From assembly GCA_964251665.1 (NCBI GenBank), contig CAXUKO010000001.1:248001-312000 (forward strand): a stretch of 64,000 bases of DNA, read 5' to 3'. Position numbers and translations under genes: made by a program. This document shows, in pieces, positions 17,101-25,298 of the stretch. This stretch comes from JBBQLG01 sp964251665 (GTDB lineage Bacteria > Bacteroidota > Bacteroidia > Cytophagales > Spirosomataceae). Positions within the stretch are counted from its first letter, which is position 1, and every line of letters starts with the position of its first letter. The notes beneath the pieces were generated by a model, which had not been told where the DNA came from, ran no database searches, and worked only from the letters and a program-made list of their open reading frames with translations.

Positions 17101-17262
17101 GTAGAAAGTGACGTGGTTACGCCAACCGTTGCCGAGAAGAAAACAGGCTACGAAGCTGTTCCTGCTGATTTCACGGATAACGTAGCCAGTACCCCCGACG
17201 AACTGGTAACTAAGAAAGAAAAGAAGACCAAGACTCCGCTGATCAAACCGTCGCAGGGGTAA
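14173..17262 (+). CDS. secDF: SecD-SecF fusion, protein translocase accessory subunit
   Basis: A 1029-residue fusion of SecD and SecF that uses the proton gradient to aid SecYEG export. The start is placed at MQNRTGILILTGVIALLSIY, whose first helix is TM1; the 25 codons upstream look non-coding. The SecD half has LGLDLQGGMHVVLEV near residue 78, the periplasmic P1 region and a helix bundle. A P1 insert of about 60 residues is rich in Ala, Lys and Thr (about 265-315). The SecF half starts around residue 690 with GLGVDFKGGRSYVVRFE near 710. Conserved membrane motifs include TIGMSVDANVLIYERIKEEL in SecD and MGYSMNDTVVVFDRVREYL in SecF. The fused form is common in Bacteroidota and in some Firmicutes. 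Confidence 0.96.
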   Translation: MQNRTGILILTGVIALLSIYYLSFTFVGRGIKADATAYATNKAGVVDLAKKQHYLDSLWKENVYLGNTFQEVTERELGLGLDLQGGMHVVLEVAPAEILRGMAGNTRDPKFNEAVKQATEAQKTSQSSFVDLFVDRYKSLSPDTRLASLFATSANRGKINYQSSDSDVRKLLNDEVNGAIDRAFKIIQARVDKFGVTNPNVQRLPGTGRVLIELPGADNPERIRRLLTGAAKLEFCEVYKLSEVAPGIEGIGAFLLKQEVARKEAAKTTKPAATTAPAKGASSLEAQLAQGAKAATGDSAKKDTAQAAAQSAALTQIFLPISQDQLGVNLKDTARANALFNDPEVRAMFPADMQFSWDRKSMTTTDGKEILPLYFIKKPMGQAPLEGDVITDAANDFDERGRPEVTMRMNSEGAKKWRALTAANVNRPVAILLDNLVYTAPNVQNEIPNGSSSITGSFTVEDTRDMSNVLKAGKLPAPTNIVEESVVGATLGSEAISAGIISSLVGLLIVLVFVAAYYNKAGLIADITLFVNLFFLLGIMAAVPGTVLTMPGIAGIVLTIGMSVDANVLIYERIKEELALGKSLKLAISDGFKNALSSILDSNVTTFLTGIILFLFGTGLIKGFATTLVIGILTSLFAALFITRIMVEAYVERGGTLSFSSSWAKNLFKDSNFDFVSRRKLYYTVSSIIIGLGIISVIFKGFGLGVDFKGGRSYVVRFENTVSTDEVRTSLASVLGASPEVKTYGGAGIAGARQVKMTTGYQIDNNSPEADRQVEATILKGLSKIPNNKASIESSQKVGPTIAYDILISAMWSILLAIAVVFVYILIRFKKLAFGYGAVVALFHDVLVILAIFSIFNGILPFSLDIDQAFVGALLTIMGYSMNDTVVVFDRVREYLAENKGKKEDIPTIINNALNATLSRTAITGLSTMMVLLVLFLFGGETIRGFSFAMLIGVIVGTYSSLFVATPIVVDSLSREVESDVVTPTVAEKKTGYEAVPADFTDNVASTPDELVTKKEKKTKTPLIKPSQG

Positions 17263-17280
17263 GCGGATAACGTGCCTGTA

Positions 17281-17326
17281 AAGCCGGATGGCTGCCTGAT
17301 TCACTGACGGGCCATCCGGCTTTTTT
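17281..17326 (+). terminator. Terminator after secDF
   Basis: A 12-bp stem (AAGCCGGATGGC / GCCATCCGGCTT) with an 18-base loop is followed by a T-run, 18 bases after the secDF stop. Confidence 0.85.
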
Positions 17327-17356
17327 GGGTTAATTCCCAACAATACCTTACCTTAG
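17325..17356 (+). promoter_or_regulatory. Candidate promoter of the amino-acid permease gene
   Basis: TTG at 17325-17327 and TACCTTAG at 17349-17356 are 21 bases apart. The second box is one base off the TAnnTTTG consensus. The ATG follows 62 bases later. The TTG overlaps the T-run of the secDF terminator. Confidence 0.35.
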
Positions 17357-17418
17357 ACCACGTTTTCACCAAACATTATTCTACAAGTAACCCTCTTCAC
17401 CAAACTGTCTTTTCCACT

Positions 17419-18930
17419 ATGGAAACCCAAGTAAAAGCAAGAGATACCACAAGCATCTGGCGGAAGAAGCCTTTAGCGGCCTACGAAGCTGATATGAAAA
17501 AGAGTGAACTGAAACGTGTTCTGACCCGCTGGTCACTGACATCGCTCGGTATTGGTGCCGTCATTGGCGGTGGCGTTTTTGTACTTACCGGTATCGCGGC
17601 CAACGAATGGGCTGGCCCGGCACTGGCCTTGGCATTTGTTATGGCAGGTGTTGCCTGCGCCTTTGCCGCCCTCTGTTATGCGGAGTTTGCCTCTATTCTG
17701 CCCGTTGAAGGCTCCGCTTATGCCTATTCCTATGGTACAGTGGGTGAAATTTTTGCCTGGCTGATCGGCTGGAACCTGATCCTTGAATACATGATGGGCG
17801 CTACTACGGTCGCCGTAAGCTGGTCGGGTTATTTCGAGAAATTACTGCATCTATTGGGCATCAATCCACCGATCTGGCTGATGAACGACCCTGTAACGGC
17901 GCAGGAGAAAGCCGATAAGCTGCGGGCCGCCGGTGAGAATATTCCTGATTTCTCATTCGCTGTTAACCTGCCTGCGTTTCTGATCGTATGGTGCGTTACC
18001 TACGTCTTGGTTAAAGGGATCAAAGAAGCCGCCAGCACGAACAACGCCATCGTTATCCTAAAAGTAGCTACCGTTATTTTCGTGATTATCGCCGGTTCAT
18101 TCTACGTTGACGTTGCCAACTGGACACCGTTCATCCCTGCTCCGGTGGTTGACGCCGGTGGTCAGCAGCACTACGGCTTCAATGGTATTGTAACCGCAGC
18201 TGGTATCGTATTCTTCGCTTACATTGGTTTCGACGCCGTTTCGACGCAGGCTGGCGAAGCCATCAACCCGAAGAAAGACGTTCCGTTCGCCATCATTGCC
18301 TCGCTTATTATCTGTACCGTACTCTATATCCTGGTTTCGCTTGTATTAACAGGTATGGTTAAGTACGATGCACTGGACTTGAAAGCACCGGTTGCACAGG
18401 CGTTCGCTGACCAGGGACTTACCTGGGCTGTTTACCTGATTACGATTGCGGCTATCGCGGGTCTGACCTCTGTAATGCTGGTAATGATGCTGGGTCAAAC
18501 CCGGATTTTCCTGGGCATGGCGAAAGACGGATTGCTTCCTAAAAACCTGTTTGCCTCGATTCACCCAACCTTTAAAACGCCCTGGAAGAGTACAATTCTG
18601 GTGGGTGCCGTTGTATCGACTGTAGCTGCGCTGACGCCGATTGATAAAGTGTCGGAGCTATGTTCGTCAGGAACCCTGCTGGCTTTCGCCATGATTTGCG
18701 GAGCCGTCTGGTTGTTGCGCGTTCGTGAGCCAAATCTGGAACGTCCTTACAAAACGCCCGCGCTGCCCGTTGTGGCTACGCTCGGTATTCTTGCCAACCT
18801 GTACCTGATGTATAATCTTCGCACAGATACCAAAATCTCGTTTGTGGTTTGGTGTACACTGGGCGTAATTGTCTACTTCCTGTATAGCCGTCGGCACAGT
18901 CATCTGAACAATCAGGAGCAGGAAGATTAA
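17419..18930 (+). CDS. APC-family amino-acid permease
   Basis: A 503-residue inner-membrane transporter of the amino acid-polyamine-organocation family, with about 12 predicted helices. Helix 1 carries the substrate-binding motif GIGAVIGGGVFVLTG near residue 40. The conserved FFAYIGFDAVSTQAGEAINP (near 270) is helix 6 and the loop after it, and matches cationic-amino-acid-transporter-like members (CAT/YfnA group). LVMMLGQTRIFLGMAKDGLLP near 355 is also family-typical. A monocistronic unit is likely: there is a terminator on each side. The substrate cannot be read from the sequence. Confidence 0.93.
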   Translation: METQVKARDTTSIWRKKPLAAYEADMKKSELKRVLTRWSLTSLGIGAVIGGGVFVLTGIAANEWAGPALALAFVMAGVACAFAALCYAEFASILPVEGSAYAYSYGTVGEIFAWLIGWNLILEYMMGATTVAVSWSGYFEKLLHLLGINPPIWLMNDPVTAQEKADKLRAAGENIPDFSFAVNLPAFLIVWCVTYVLVKGIKEAASTNNAIVILKVATVIFVIIAGSFYVDVANWTPFIPAPVVDAGGQQHYGFNGIVTAAGIVFFAYIGFDAVSTQAGEAINPKKDVPFAIIASLIICTVLYILVSLVLTGMVKYDALDLKAPVAQAFADQGLTWAVYLITIAAIAGLTSVMLVMMLGQTRIFLGMAKDGLLPKNLFASIHPTFKTPWKSTILVGAVVSTVAALTPIDKVSELCSSGTLLAFAMICGAVWLLRVREPNLERPYKTPALPVVATLGILANLYLMYNLRTDTKISFVVWCTLGVIVYFLYSRRHSHLNNQEQED

Positions 18931-18951
18931 CTGTCCCCTTTTCCAGTTGAG

Positions 18952-18981
18952 AAGCCCCTGCATCGTGCAGGGGCTTTTTTT
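18952..18981 (+). terminator. Terminator after the amino-acid permease gene
   Basis: An 11-bp stem (AAGCCCCTGCA / TGCAGGGGCTT) with a TCG loop is followed by a run of T. Confidence 0.9.
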
Positions 18982-19005
18982 GTTGGTAGATAAATTCCAA
19001 GTCCT

Positions 19006-19650
19006 ATGTCAGTTTCCACACCCCTACATCAGCTATCCGCCTACTTTGAACCGGAACTGCTGGCAGAAATAGATCGATTGGCCACCGTACGTACTGCTTC
19101 CGCCGGCACGGTGTTGATCGAGCCTGGCCTGCCAGTACGGTTTGTTCCAATTGTACTGGAGGGAAGCCTTAAGATTGTACGACCCGGACTGGATGCGAAT
19201 GGGGGCGAACTATTGCTGTATTACTTACACCCCAGCGACTCCTGCGCACTATCGTTTAATAGCTTACTCACGGGGCAACTCAGTCAAATTCGGGCTGTAG
19301 TGGAAGAGAATACGCGGGTACTTATGATTCCCGTCGACGTGGCCGATACCTGGATGGGGCGTTATCCACGCTGGCGAGCCTTCGTCTTTCAAACCTACCA
19401 ACGACGCTTCGATAACCTACTGGATACACTCGATTCGGTAGCATTTCGGCAGTTAGATGAACGGTTGCTCACTTATCTCGTCCAAAAATCGCAGCAAACC
19501 GGCGGTCGACACCTGTACATAACTCACGAGGACATCGCCCGTGATCTGAACACATCCCGAGAGGTAGTTTCCCGATTGCTCAAGCAATTGGAACGGTTGG
19601 GACGGGTAGATTTGTCGCGGAATAAGATCAGTATGCGGGCAGTCGTGTGA
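19006..19650 (+). CDS. Crp/Fnr-family transcriptional regulator of the sulfur module
   Basis: A 214-residue regulator with an N-terminal cyclic-nucleotide-binding-like barrel (about 1-120), a long dimer helix and a C-terminal winged helix (ITHEDIARDLNTSREVVSRL near residue 168). No Fnr-type cysteine cluster is seen. A single Cys in the DSCALSF segment near residue 78 is notable beside persulfide-handling genes and might be the sensing residue (inference). The TauE-like exporter starts 47 bp downstream. Position suggests that it controls the exporter, persulfide dioxygenase and YeeE/YedE genes that follow. Confidence 0.88.
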   Translation: MSVSTPLHQLSAYFEPELLAEIDRLATVRTASAGTVLIEPGLPVRFVPIVLEGSLKIVRPGLDANGGELLLYYLHPSDSCALSFNSLLTGQLSQIRAVVEENTRVLMIPVDVADTWMGRYPRWRAFVFQTYQRRFDNLLDTLDSVAFRQLDERLLTYLVQKSQQTGGRHLYITHEDIARDLNTSREVVSRLLKQLERLGRVDLSRNKISMRAVV

Positions 19651-19682
19651 CAAATGGCACAGAAAACGAAGTCGAACAAACG

Positions 19683-19690
19683 TAGGTTTG
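19683..19690 (+). promoter_or_regulatory. Candidate -7 box of the TauE-like exporter gene
   Basis: TAGGTTTG matches TAnnTTTG exactly and ends 7 bases before the ATG at 19698, so a transcript from it would be nearly leaderless. No -33 TTG is visible at the usual distance. Confidence 0.4.
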
Positions 19691-19697
19691 CAGTGGA

Positions 19698-20498
19698 ATG
19701 AGCATTCAGGAAGTAGCTGGCTATTCAACAGCCATTTTAGTGGGCGTAGTAATTGGTCTGGCCGGGGGTGGAGGCTCCATTCTGACGGTACCCATTTTTG
19801 TGTACGTGTTTGGTATATCACCGGTTTTATCGACTACTTATTCATTATTTGTGGTAGGGGCGACTTCGTTGGTTGGCTCGGTTAATCATATTTGGAAAAA
19901 ACGGGTCGATTTGCCTGTTACCGTAGCGTTTGCCCTGCCCTCCTTCGTTTCTGTCTACCTGAGCCGACGGTTTCTGCTGCCGCTTATTCCTGATCCGCTA
20001 TTCCGGTATGGCACGTTTATACTACCTAAAAATGACGCCATACTTTACTTTTTCGCTTTTGTCATGCTAATGGCAGCCCGCGCCATGATTCGCAGTGATC
20101 GGCCGGAGCATGGCCCCGCCCATGATGGACGGCCCCGTTATGGTACATTGGCGCTGGATGGGTTAGCCGTTGGTTTACTAACGGGCACTATTGGCGCCGG
20201 GGGCGGGTTTTTAATTGTCCCCATGCTGGTACTGCTGGCGGGGCTGCCGATTTATCGGGCGGTTGCAACGTCGGTACTCATTATTGCCGTAAACTCATTT
20301 GTAGGGTTTCTGGGCGATGTGCACCACACCAGTTTGAACTGGGCATTTCTATTGCCGTTCACGGGATTGTCAATACTGGGTATTTTTCTGGGCCTGTATC
20401 TGGCGCGGTTTATCCCACCGGCGAAACTTAAGCGCGGCTTCGGCTGGTTCGTGCTGACAGTAGCTATTTATATGATTAGTAGAGAGGTCTTTGATTAA
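19698..20498 (+). CDS. TauE/SafE-family sulfite/sulfur-compound exporter
   Basis: A 266-residue integral membrane protein with about 8 helices. The duplicated family motif appears near residue 14 (VGVVIGLAGGGGSILTVPIF) and again near residue 160 (VGLLTGTIGAGGGFLIVPML). The family moves sulfite, sulfonates or related anions across the inner membrane. It lies between a Crp/Fnr regulator and a persulfide dioxygenase/rhodanese gene, which fits export of sulfite formed by persulfide oxidation. The direction and substrate are inferred from this context. Confidence 0.88.
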   Translation: MSIQEVAGYSTAILVGVVIGLAGGGGSILTVPIFVYVFGISPVLSTTYSLFVVGATSLVGSVNHIWKKRVDLPVTVAFALPSFVSVYLSRRFLLPLIPDPLFRYGTFILPKNDAILYFFAFVMLMAARAMIRSDRPEHGPAHDGRPRYGTLALDGLAVGLLTGTIGAGGGFLIVPMLVLLAGLPIYRAVATSVLIIAVNSFVGFLGDVHHTSLNWAFLLPFTGLSILGIFLGLYLARFIPPAKLKRGFGWFVLTVAIYMISREVFD

Positions 20499-20581
20499 GG
20501 CGTATCCCAGACAATACGTTTAGATGCCGTATCATTGACCTTCGGCCTAGAACGACCGGACGTCCTCATCCGGGTACACTT

Positions 20582-21973
20582 ATGAAAGTAGAACAACTTT
20601 ACACGGGTTGCCTGGCGCAGGGTGCCTATTATATTGAGAGTAACGGCGAAGCTGCTGTTATCGATCCACTGCGCGAAACAGCCCCTTACATTCGTAAAGC
20701 GGAACAGGCAGGTGTGACGATCAAATATGTGTTCGAGACGCACTTTCACGCTGATTTTGTATCTGGCCATATTGACCTCGCTACCAAAACCGGTGCTACG
20801 ATTGTATACGGCCCCAACGCTAACACGAATTACCCCGTTTATCATGCTAAAGACGGTGAGGAGTTTATCCTCGGTTCGATAAAAATCCGGGTGCTGCATA
20901 CACCGGGTCATACGCCTGAATCAACGACGTACTTACTCATTGATGAACTGGGAAAAGAGCAGGCAATTTTCACTGGCGATACGCTATTCATAGGCGATGT
21001 GGGTCGACCCGATCTGGCTATTAAGGGTGATCTGACGGAACGTGATCTAGCGGGCATGCTTTATGATAGTTTGCACACTAAAATTATACCCTTAGCCGAC
21101 GACGTAATCGTTTATCCGGCCCACGGCGCGGGTTCAGCCTGTGGTAAAAACATGAGTAAGGAGACGACTGATACGCTGGGCAATCAGAAGCGGTTTAATT
21201 ATGCGCTCCGGGCCCAATCGAAGGCACAGTTTATCGACGAAGTTTTAGAAGGGCTTACTAAGGCTCCCGCTTATTTTGCCCAGAACGCACGGCTCAACAA
21301 GGAAGGGTACGAATCCATCGACGTAGTGCTGGATCGGGGTGAGCATGCCCTCTCCCCTGATGCGTTCGAGGCTGCGGTTAATGAAACTGGCGCCCTGATG
21401 CTCGATGTACGTAACGGGCAGGAGTTTGGCGAAGGCTTTATTCCGAACGCTATAAATATTGGCTTAAATGGGCAGTTTGCACCCTGGGTTGGTGCCCTGA
21501 TTCCCGATTTAAAACAACCCATTGCCCTTATTACGCCGGTTGAGCAGGAAAAGGAAACCGTGCTACGGCTAGCCCGTGTGGGTTACGATAATTGCATCGG
21601 CTACCTCGCTGGTGGATTTGCCGCCTGGCAACAGGCGGGCAAGGATATTGACACCATTGACTCAGTGTCGGCTACAGCCTTCGGGGCACAATCAGACATT
21701 CCGGTGGTTGACGTACGGAAGGAGAGTGAGTTTGCGGCCGAGCATGTTGAAGGAGCCAATAATTTTCCGCTGGATACGATCAATGAGTCAATGAGCCATC
21801 TCGACCGGAACCAGACTTATTTCATTCACTGTGCAGGCGGCTATCGGTCTATGGTGGCAGCGTCGATCCTCAAAGCGCGGGGCTTCGATAAGTTAATCAA
21901 TGTAGACGGTGGTCTGGCAGCCATCAGGCAAACCGGTCAGGTAACGATCACGAGTGACCCTGTTACTCATTAA
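20582..21973 (+). CDS. Metallo-beta-lactamase-fold persulfide dioxygenase fused to two rhodanese domains
   Basis: A 463-residue cytoplasmic protein. Residues 1 to about 240 are an ETHE1/Blh-like metallo-hydrolase with ETHFHADFVSGH near residue 52, HTPGHTPEST near 106 and FTGDTLFIGDVGRPDL near 129. These supply His and Asp ligands for iron. The enzyme class oxidises glutathione or other persulfides to sulfite. Two rhodanese domains follow. The first (about 250-355) lacks the catalytic Cys in its active-site loop, so it is probably structural. The second (about 365-460) keeps it (HCAGGYRSM near 416). Such fusions hand sulfur between persulfide and thiosulfate. It leads a tight run with the two YeeE/YedE genes (14 bp gap). 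Confidence 0.92.
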   Translation: MKVEQLYTGCLAQGAYYIESNGEAAVIDPLRETAPYIRKAEQAGVTIKYVFETHFHADFVSGHIDLATKTGATIVYGPNANTNYPVYHAKDGEEFILGSIKIRVLHTPGHTPESTTYLLIDELGKEQAIFTGDTLFIGDVGRPDLAIKGDLTERDLAGMLYDSLHTKIIPLADDVIVYPAHGAGSACGKNMSKETTDTLGNQKRFNYALRAQSKAQFIDEVLEGLTKAPAYFAQNARLNKEGYESIDVVLDRGEHALSPDAFEAAVNETGALMLDVRNGQEFGEGFIPNAINIGLNGQFAPWVGALIPDLKQPIALITPVEQEKETVLRLARVGYDNCIGYLAGGFAAWQQAGKDIDTIDSVSATAFGAQSDIPVVDVRKESEFAAEHVEGANNFPLDTINESMSHLDRNQTYFIHCAGGYRSMVAASILKARGFDKLINVDGGLAAIRQTGQVTITSDPVTH

Positions 21974-21987
21974 TTCACCAATTAATC

Positions 21988-22557
21988 ATGCTTGACTTCA
22001 TTCGCCAACCCTGGCCGTGGTACGTTGCCGGGGCACTCATCGGATTGACTGTACCAGCGCTGTTGCTGCTGGGCAATAAAGCATTCGGCATTTCGTCGTC
22101 GTTGCGGCACATTTGTGCAGCCTGCTTGCCCGCTAACGTCGATTTCTTCCGGTATGACTGGAAGAAAGAAGCCTGGAATCTATGGTTCGTTGGTGGCGTA
22201 CTAATCGGAGGGTACGTTGGGGGCACGTTGCTGTCTAACCCGAATTCGATAATTATCAATCCCGCTACTGTTCACGATCTACAGGCGCTTGGCGTCCGCG
22301 ATTTCACGAGCGGTTTATTGCCCGCCGATTTGTTTAACTGGGCCAGCTTATTTACCGCCAAAGGGTTGATTTTCTTTGTTATCGGCGGTTTTATGGTTGG
22401 CTTCGGGACCCGTTATGCCGGGGGATGCACATCGGGGCATGCTATTATGGGACTTTCTAACCTGCAATGGCCATCGCTGGTTGCTACGATTTGCTTTATG
22501 CTTGGTGGCTTCTTAATGACGCACGCTATTTTTCCACTCATCTTCAAGCTCCTCTAA
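21988..22557 (+). CDS. YeeE/YedE-family sulfur transporter, first half
   Basis: A 189-residue membrane protein of about four or five helices. It has the signature GTRYAGGCTSGHAIMGLS near residue 140, whose Cys is the sulfur-carrying residue in YeeE-type thiosulfate transporters. YeeE proper is about twice as long. Here the transporter is split into two adjacent genes 3 bp apart, and this one supplies the CTSGH half. It sits directly after the persulfide-dioxygenase/rhodanese gene. Import of thiosulfate or a related sulfur species is inferred from the family. Confidence 0.88.
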   Translation: MLDFIRQPWPWYVAGALIGLTVPALLLLGNKAFGISSSLRHICAACLPANVDFFRYDWKKEAWNLWFVGGVLIGGYVGGTLLSNPNSIIINPATVHDLQALGVRDFTSGLLPADLFNWASLFTAKGLIFFVIGGFMVGFGTRYAGGCTSGHAIMGLSNLQWPSLVATICFMLGGFLMTHAIFPLIFKLL

Positions 22558-22560
22558 GCT

Positions 22561-23031
22561 ATGATCGCCGAAGAATTTCACCTTGATAGCCGGACGACAG
22601 CACCACCCAAAACCGGGCTGCGGGCTAATTGGCAATATGCGTTGGTCGGGCTATTTTTTGGCATTGTGTTCGTAAAAGCGGAAGTGATCTCCTGGTTTCG
22701 CATTCAGGAGATGTTTCGGCTACAGTCGTTCCATATGTATGGTGTTATCGGTACGGCCGTTATCGTCGGGATGATTTCTATCCAATTAATCAAGCGGTTT
22801 AACCTGAAAACCGTGGGCGGGAATCCCATCTTTGTGCAACCAAAAACCTTTAATAAGGGTCAGGTAATTGGCGGGCTCATTTTTGGGCTGGGTTGGGCCG
22901 TTACAGGTACCTGTCCGGGGCCCTTATTTGCCCAGATTGGGGCGGGTTATACCGTTGTTATCGTGACATTAATAAGCGCCATTGCAGGTACGTGGGTGTA
23001 TGGCGCGCTGCGGAACAAATTACCGCATTAA
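22561..23031 (+). CDS. YeeE/YedE-family sulfur transporter, second half (DUF6691-like)
   Basis: A 156-residue membrane protein with about four helices. It carries the second YeeE signature GWAVTGTCPGPLFAQIGAG near residue 118. It starts 3 bases after the stop of the preceding half-transporter, so the two are surely co-translated and probably form one transporter. The N-terminal 25 residues are hydrophilic. It is the last gene of the sulfur module. Confidence 0.88.
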   Translation: MIAEEFHLDSRTTAPPKTGLRANWQYALVGLFFGIVFVKAEVISWFRIQEMFRLQSFHMYGVIGTAVIVGMISIQLIKRFNLKTVGGNPIFVQPKTFNKGQVIGGLIFGLGWAVTGTCPGPLFAQIGAGYTVVIVTLISAIAGTWVYGALRNKLPH

Positions 23032-23159
23032 GGCTGGTTACAACCCCATTTTGAGCCGTGGTGTTGTCCCAATAAAATCGGAATTTAGGCGTTTAAAAAT
23101 AGGTCGTGCTGGTATTTAGTTATCTTGGTGCGACTCATAGCATTTACGATTCAAACTAT

Positions 23160-25154
23160 ATGAAAATCAGTACGTCGTACCCGTTGCTGGTGGTGCTGGG
23201 ATTGGCTACCACGCTGGCGGGCTGCAACTCGGCCATGATGGCTTACAAAAAAGGCGTACGCCACTACGACGCCGGTGAATTCAATTTAGCGATTCAGCAG
23301 TTTGACAAGGCAGCCAAGGGCAAGATTGATGCCGCTAAACTCAACTACTACGAAGCGGAATCCTACCGACAGTCGAACCGATTTGCCGAAGCCGCGCCTT
23401 TTTACCAGAAGGCGATTGAGGCCGACACAAAAGAACCGGATATCCGGCTGAATTACGCGTATTCACTGAAAACCCAGGGACGATACGCGGAGGCACTCAC
23501 GCAATTGCAGCAGTACATTGATAGTAAACCAGCCAGCCGTACGAACCTCGCCAAAGCCCAGAACGAGCTGGGAACGCTGCGGGCTATCGACGCTATTGCG
23601 AAGAAAAAAGCCGATTACCAGCTGAAGAACATGGGGAACCTGAACTCGACGGGTGCAGAATTTGCGCCGGTTGTGAAGGGAGAGGAGCTGATTTTTACGG
23701 CTTCACGCAAGGAAAAAGTCTATAAAAACAACGGCCAGCCGATGCTGGGGCTTTACAAAACGAAGCTGTCTCAAACACCCGACGAAACAGGGACCACAGC
23801 CGGACCTGAATTATTCAGCCAGTCTGTTTTTCAAAACGATGTCAATGAAGGTACACCGGCTTTTTCCAAAGACGGTAAGGCCATGATATTTGCGCGGGGT
23901 AACAATGGCAAACGCAAAGGCGGAGTAGACGTCGATTTATACATCAGCCGTCTGGGCGACAATGGAGCCTGGAGTCAGCCCGCCCGCTTGCCCATTAGTG
24001 ATTCGCTGGCCTGGGACGGCTCACCAGCCTTTTCGGCCGATGGGAAAACGCTTTACTTTGCCTCCAACCGGGCGGGTGGCGCAGGCGGCATCGACCTCTA
24101 CCGGACCAACATGGATGCCTCAGGACGGTTTAGCCGCCCCGTCAACATGGGCCGTGACATTAATACGCCGGGCGACGAAATGTTTCCGTATGTAGGTGCT
24201 GATGCCAAACTATACTTTGCCTCTGATGGGCACCCCGGCTTGGGTAAGTTAGACGTGTTCGTTGCCACGCGTTCGGGTGGGGTTATCCGCGTTGAAAACA
24301 TGGGCCAGCCGTTTAATTCGCCTTCGGATGACTTCGGTCTGGCGTTTATCGGTGACAATAAAGGGTTCATTGCCTCGAACCGACCCGGTGGTAAGGGTGA
24401 CGATGATATCTACTTTTTTGAGCAAGCCGACTCTACCAAAACGCCAACAATTGCGACCAACGTACCAAAGCCCGATCTGACCCGCAAAATTGTAAGGTAC
24501 TTTATCGCCGGGTTGGTTCAAACCAGCGATGCACCGATTTCGCCACTCGACTCAGCAAACGTAAAAATACTGGACGACGCTTCGGGCAATCCTATTGCGC
24601 AAACGACCACCGGCCAGCCTGGCACGTTTGGCAAATACCCCCTCGAAGAAGGCAAAGAGTATTCGATTCTGGTACAGCGGAAAGGCTACCTAACGCGTCG
24701 GGAACCGTTTTCCATGCAGGGTAAGAGTATTCCCGAAGTGTTCCTGACCAAGCCCGAAACAGACACGACGTTTAATGTGACAGTGTTGTTAGATAAGGCT
24801 ACGCTTAACAAAACGTTTGTACTTGAGAACATCTATTATGATTTTGACAAGTACAACATCCGGTCTGATGCGGCACCGGAACTGGACAAATTAGTTACCA
24901 TCATGAAAGATAACCCAACGCTTAAGATTGAGCTGGGTTCGCACACGGATGCCCGTGGTTCTGATGCGCACAATAATGTTCTGTCGCAAAACCGAGCCAA
25001 GTCAGCAGTAGAGTATATTGTTTCGAAAGGTATTGACCCCTCCCGTATCACAGCGAAAGGCTACGGCGAAACGTTGCTAATTGTCAAGAACGCGAAGACC
25101 GAAGACGAACACCAGCGTAACCGCCGGACAGAATTTAAAATTCTGGAGCTTTGA
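23160..25154 (+). CDS. PorE-like lipoprotein: TPR, PD40 propeller, regulatory-domain fold and OmpA domain
   Basis: A 664-residue envelope protein. The start is at MKISTSYPLLVVLGLATTLA, with lipobox LAGC near residue 21. TPR repeats span about 25-135 (AIQQFDKAAKGKIDAAKLNY, then AEAAPFYQKAIEADTKEPD). PD40/WD40-like propeller blades span about 150-430 (SADGKTLYFASNRAGGAGGI). A carboxypeptidase-regulatory-like fold lies at about 455-540. A C-terminal OmpA peptidoglycan-binding domain carries YYDFDKYNIRSDA and SHTDARGSDAHN. This order is that of PorE of the type IX secretion system in Porphyromonas. No PorP/SprF-type gene is next to it, so a T9SS role is inference. A second protein of the same plan is encoded at 51.7 kb. 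Confidence 0.88.
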   Translation: MKISTSYPLLVVLGLATTLAGCNSAMMAYKKGVRHYDAGEFNLAIQQFDKAAKGKIDAAKLNYYEAESYRQSNRFAEAAPFYQKAIEADTKEPDIRLNYAYSLKTQGRYAEALTQLQQYIDSKPASRTNLAKAQNELGTLRAIDAIAKKKADYQLKNMGNLNSTGAEFAPVVKGEELIFTASRKEKVYKNNGQPMLGLYKTKLSQTPDETGTTAGPELFSQSVFQNDVNEGTPAFSKDGKAMIFARGNNGKRKGGVDVDLYISRLGDNGAWSQPARLPISDSLAWDGSPAFSADGKTLYFASNRAGGAGGIDLYRTNMDASGRFSRPVNMGRDINTPGDEMFPYVGADAKLYFASDGHPGLGKLDVFVATRSGGVIRVENMGQPFNSPSDDFGLAFIGDNKGFIASNRPGGKGDDDIYFFEQADSTKTPTIATNVPKPDLTRKIVRYFIAGLVQTSDAPISPLDSANVKILDDASGNPIAQTTTGQPGTFGKYPLEEGKEYSILVQRKGYLTRREPFSMQGKSIPEVFLTKPETDTTFNVTVLLDKATLNKTFVLENIYYDFDKYNIRSDAAPELDKLVTIMKDNPTLKIELGSHTDARGSDAHNNVLSQNRAKSAVEYIVSKGIDPSRITAKGYGETLLIVKNAKTEDEHQRNRRTEFKILEL

Positions 25155-25161
25155 TGCTATT

Positions 25162-25234
25162 TTTTGTCATCCTGAAGCATGAAGGATCTTAGGTACTAAA
25201 TCGCTAAGATCCTTCATGCTTCAGGATGACAAAA
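25162..25234. repeat. Palindromic intergenic element, family A, copy 1
   Basis: Two perfect 31-base arms (25162-25192 and 25204-25234) flank an 11-base centre. The element has the same plan as the copy at 29655-29733: identical ends (TTTTGTCATCCTGA), identical inner part (GAAGGATCTTAG) and an almost identical centre. The stretch between them differs, but on both arms together. It lies just after the PorE-like gene and could also end its transcript. Confidence 0.85.
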
Positions 25235-25256
25235 GCAGTACAAAAACACTTCTCCA

Positions 25257-25293
25257 AAAGGCTTGGTTGTTAAGAGACACTAGGCCTTTTTTT
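25257..25293 (+). terminator. Terminator before the TspO-like gene
   Basis: AAAAGGC and GCCTTTT (7 bp) with a long loop are followed by a run of T that ends a few bases before the next ATG. It would end transcripts from the PorE-like gene. Confidence 0.55.
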
Positions 25294-25298
25294 ATGCC

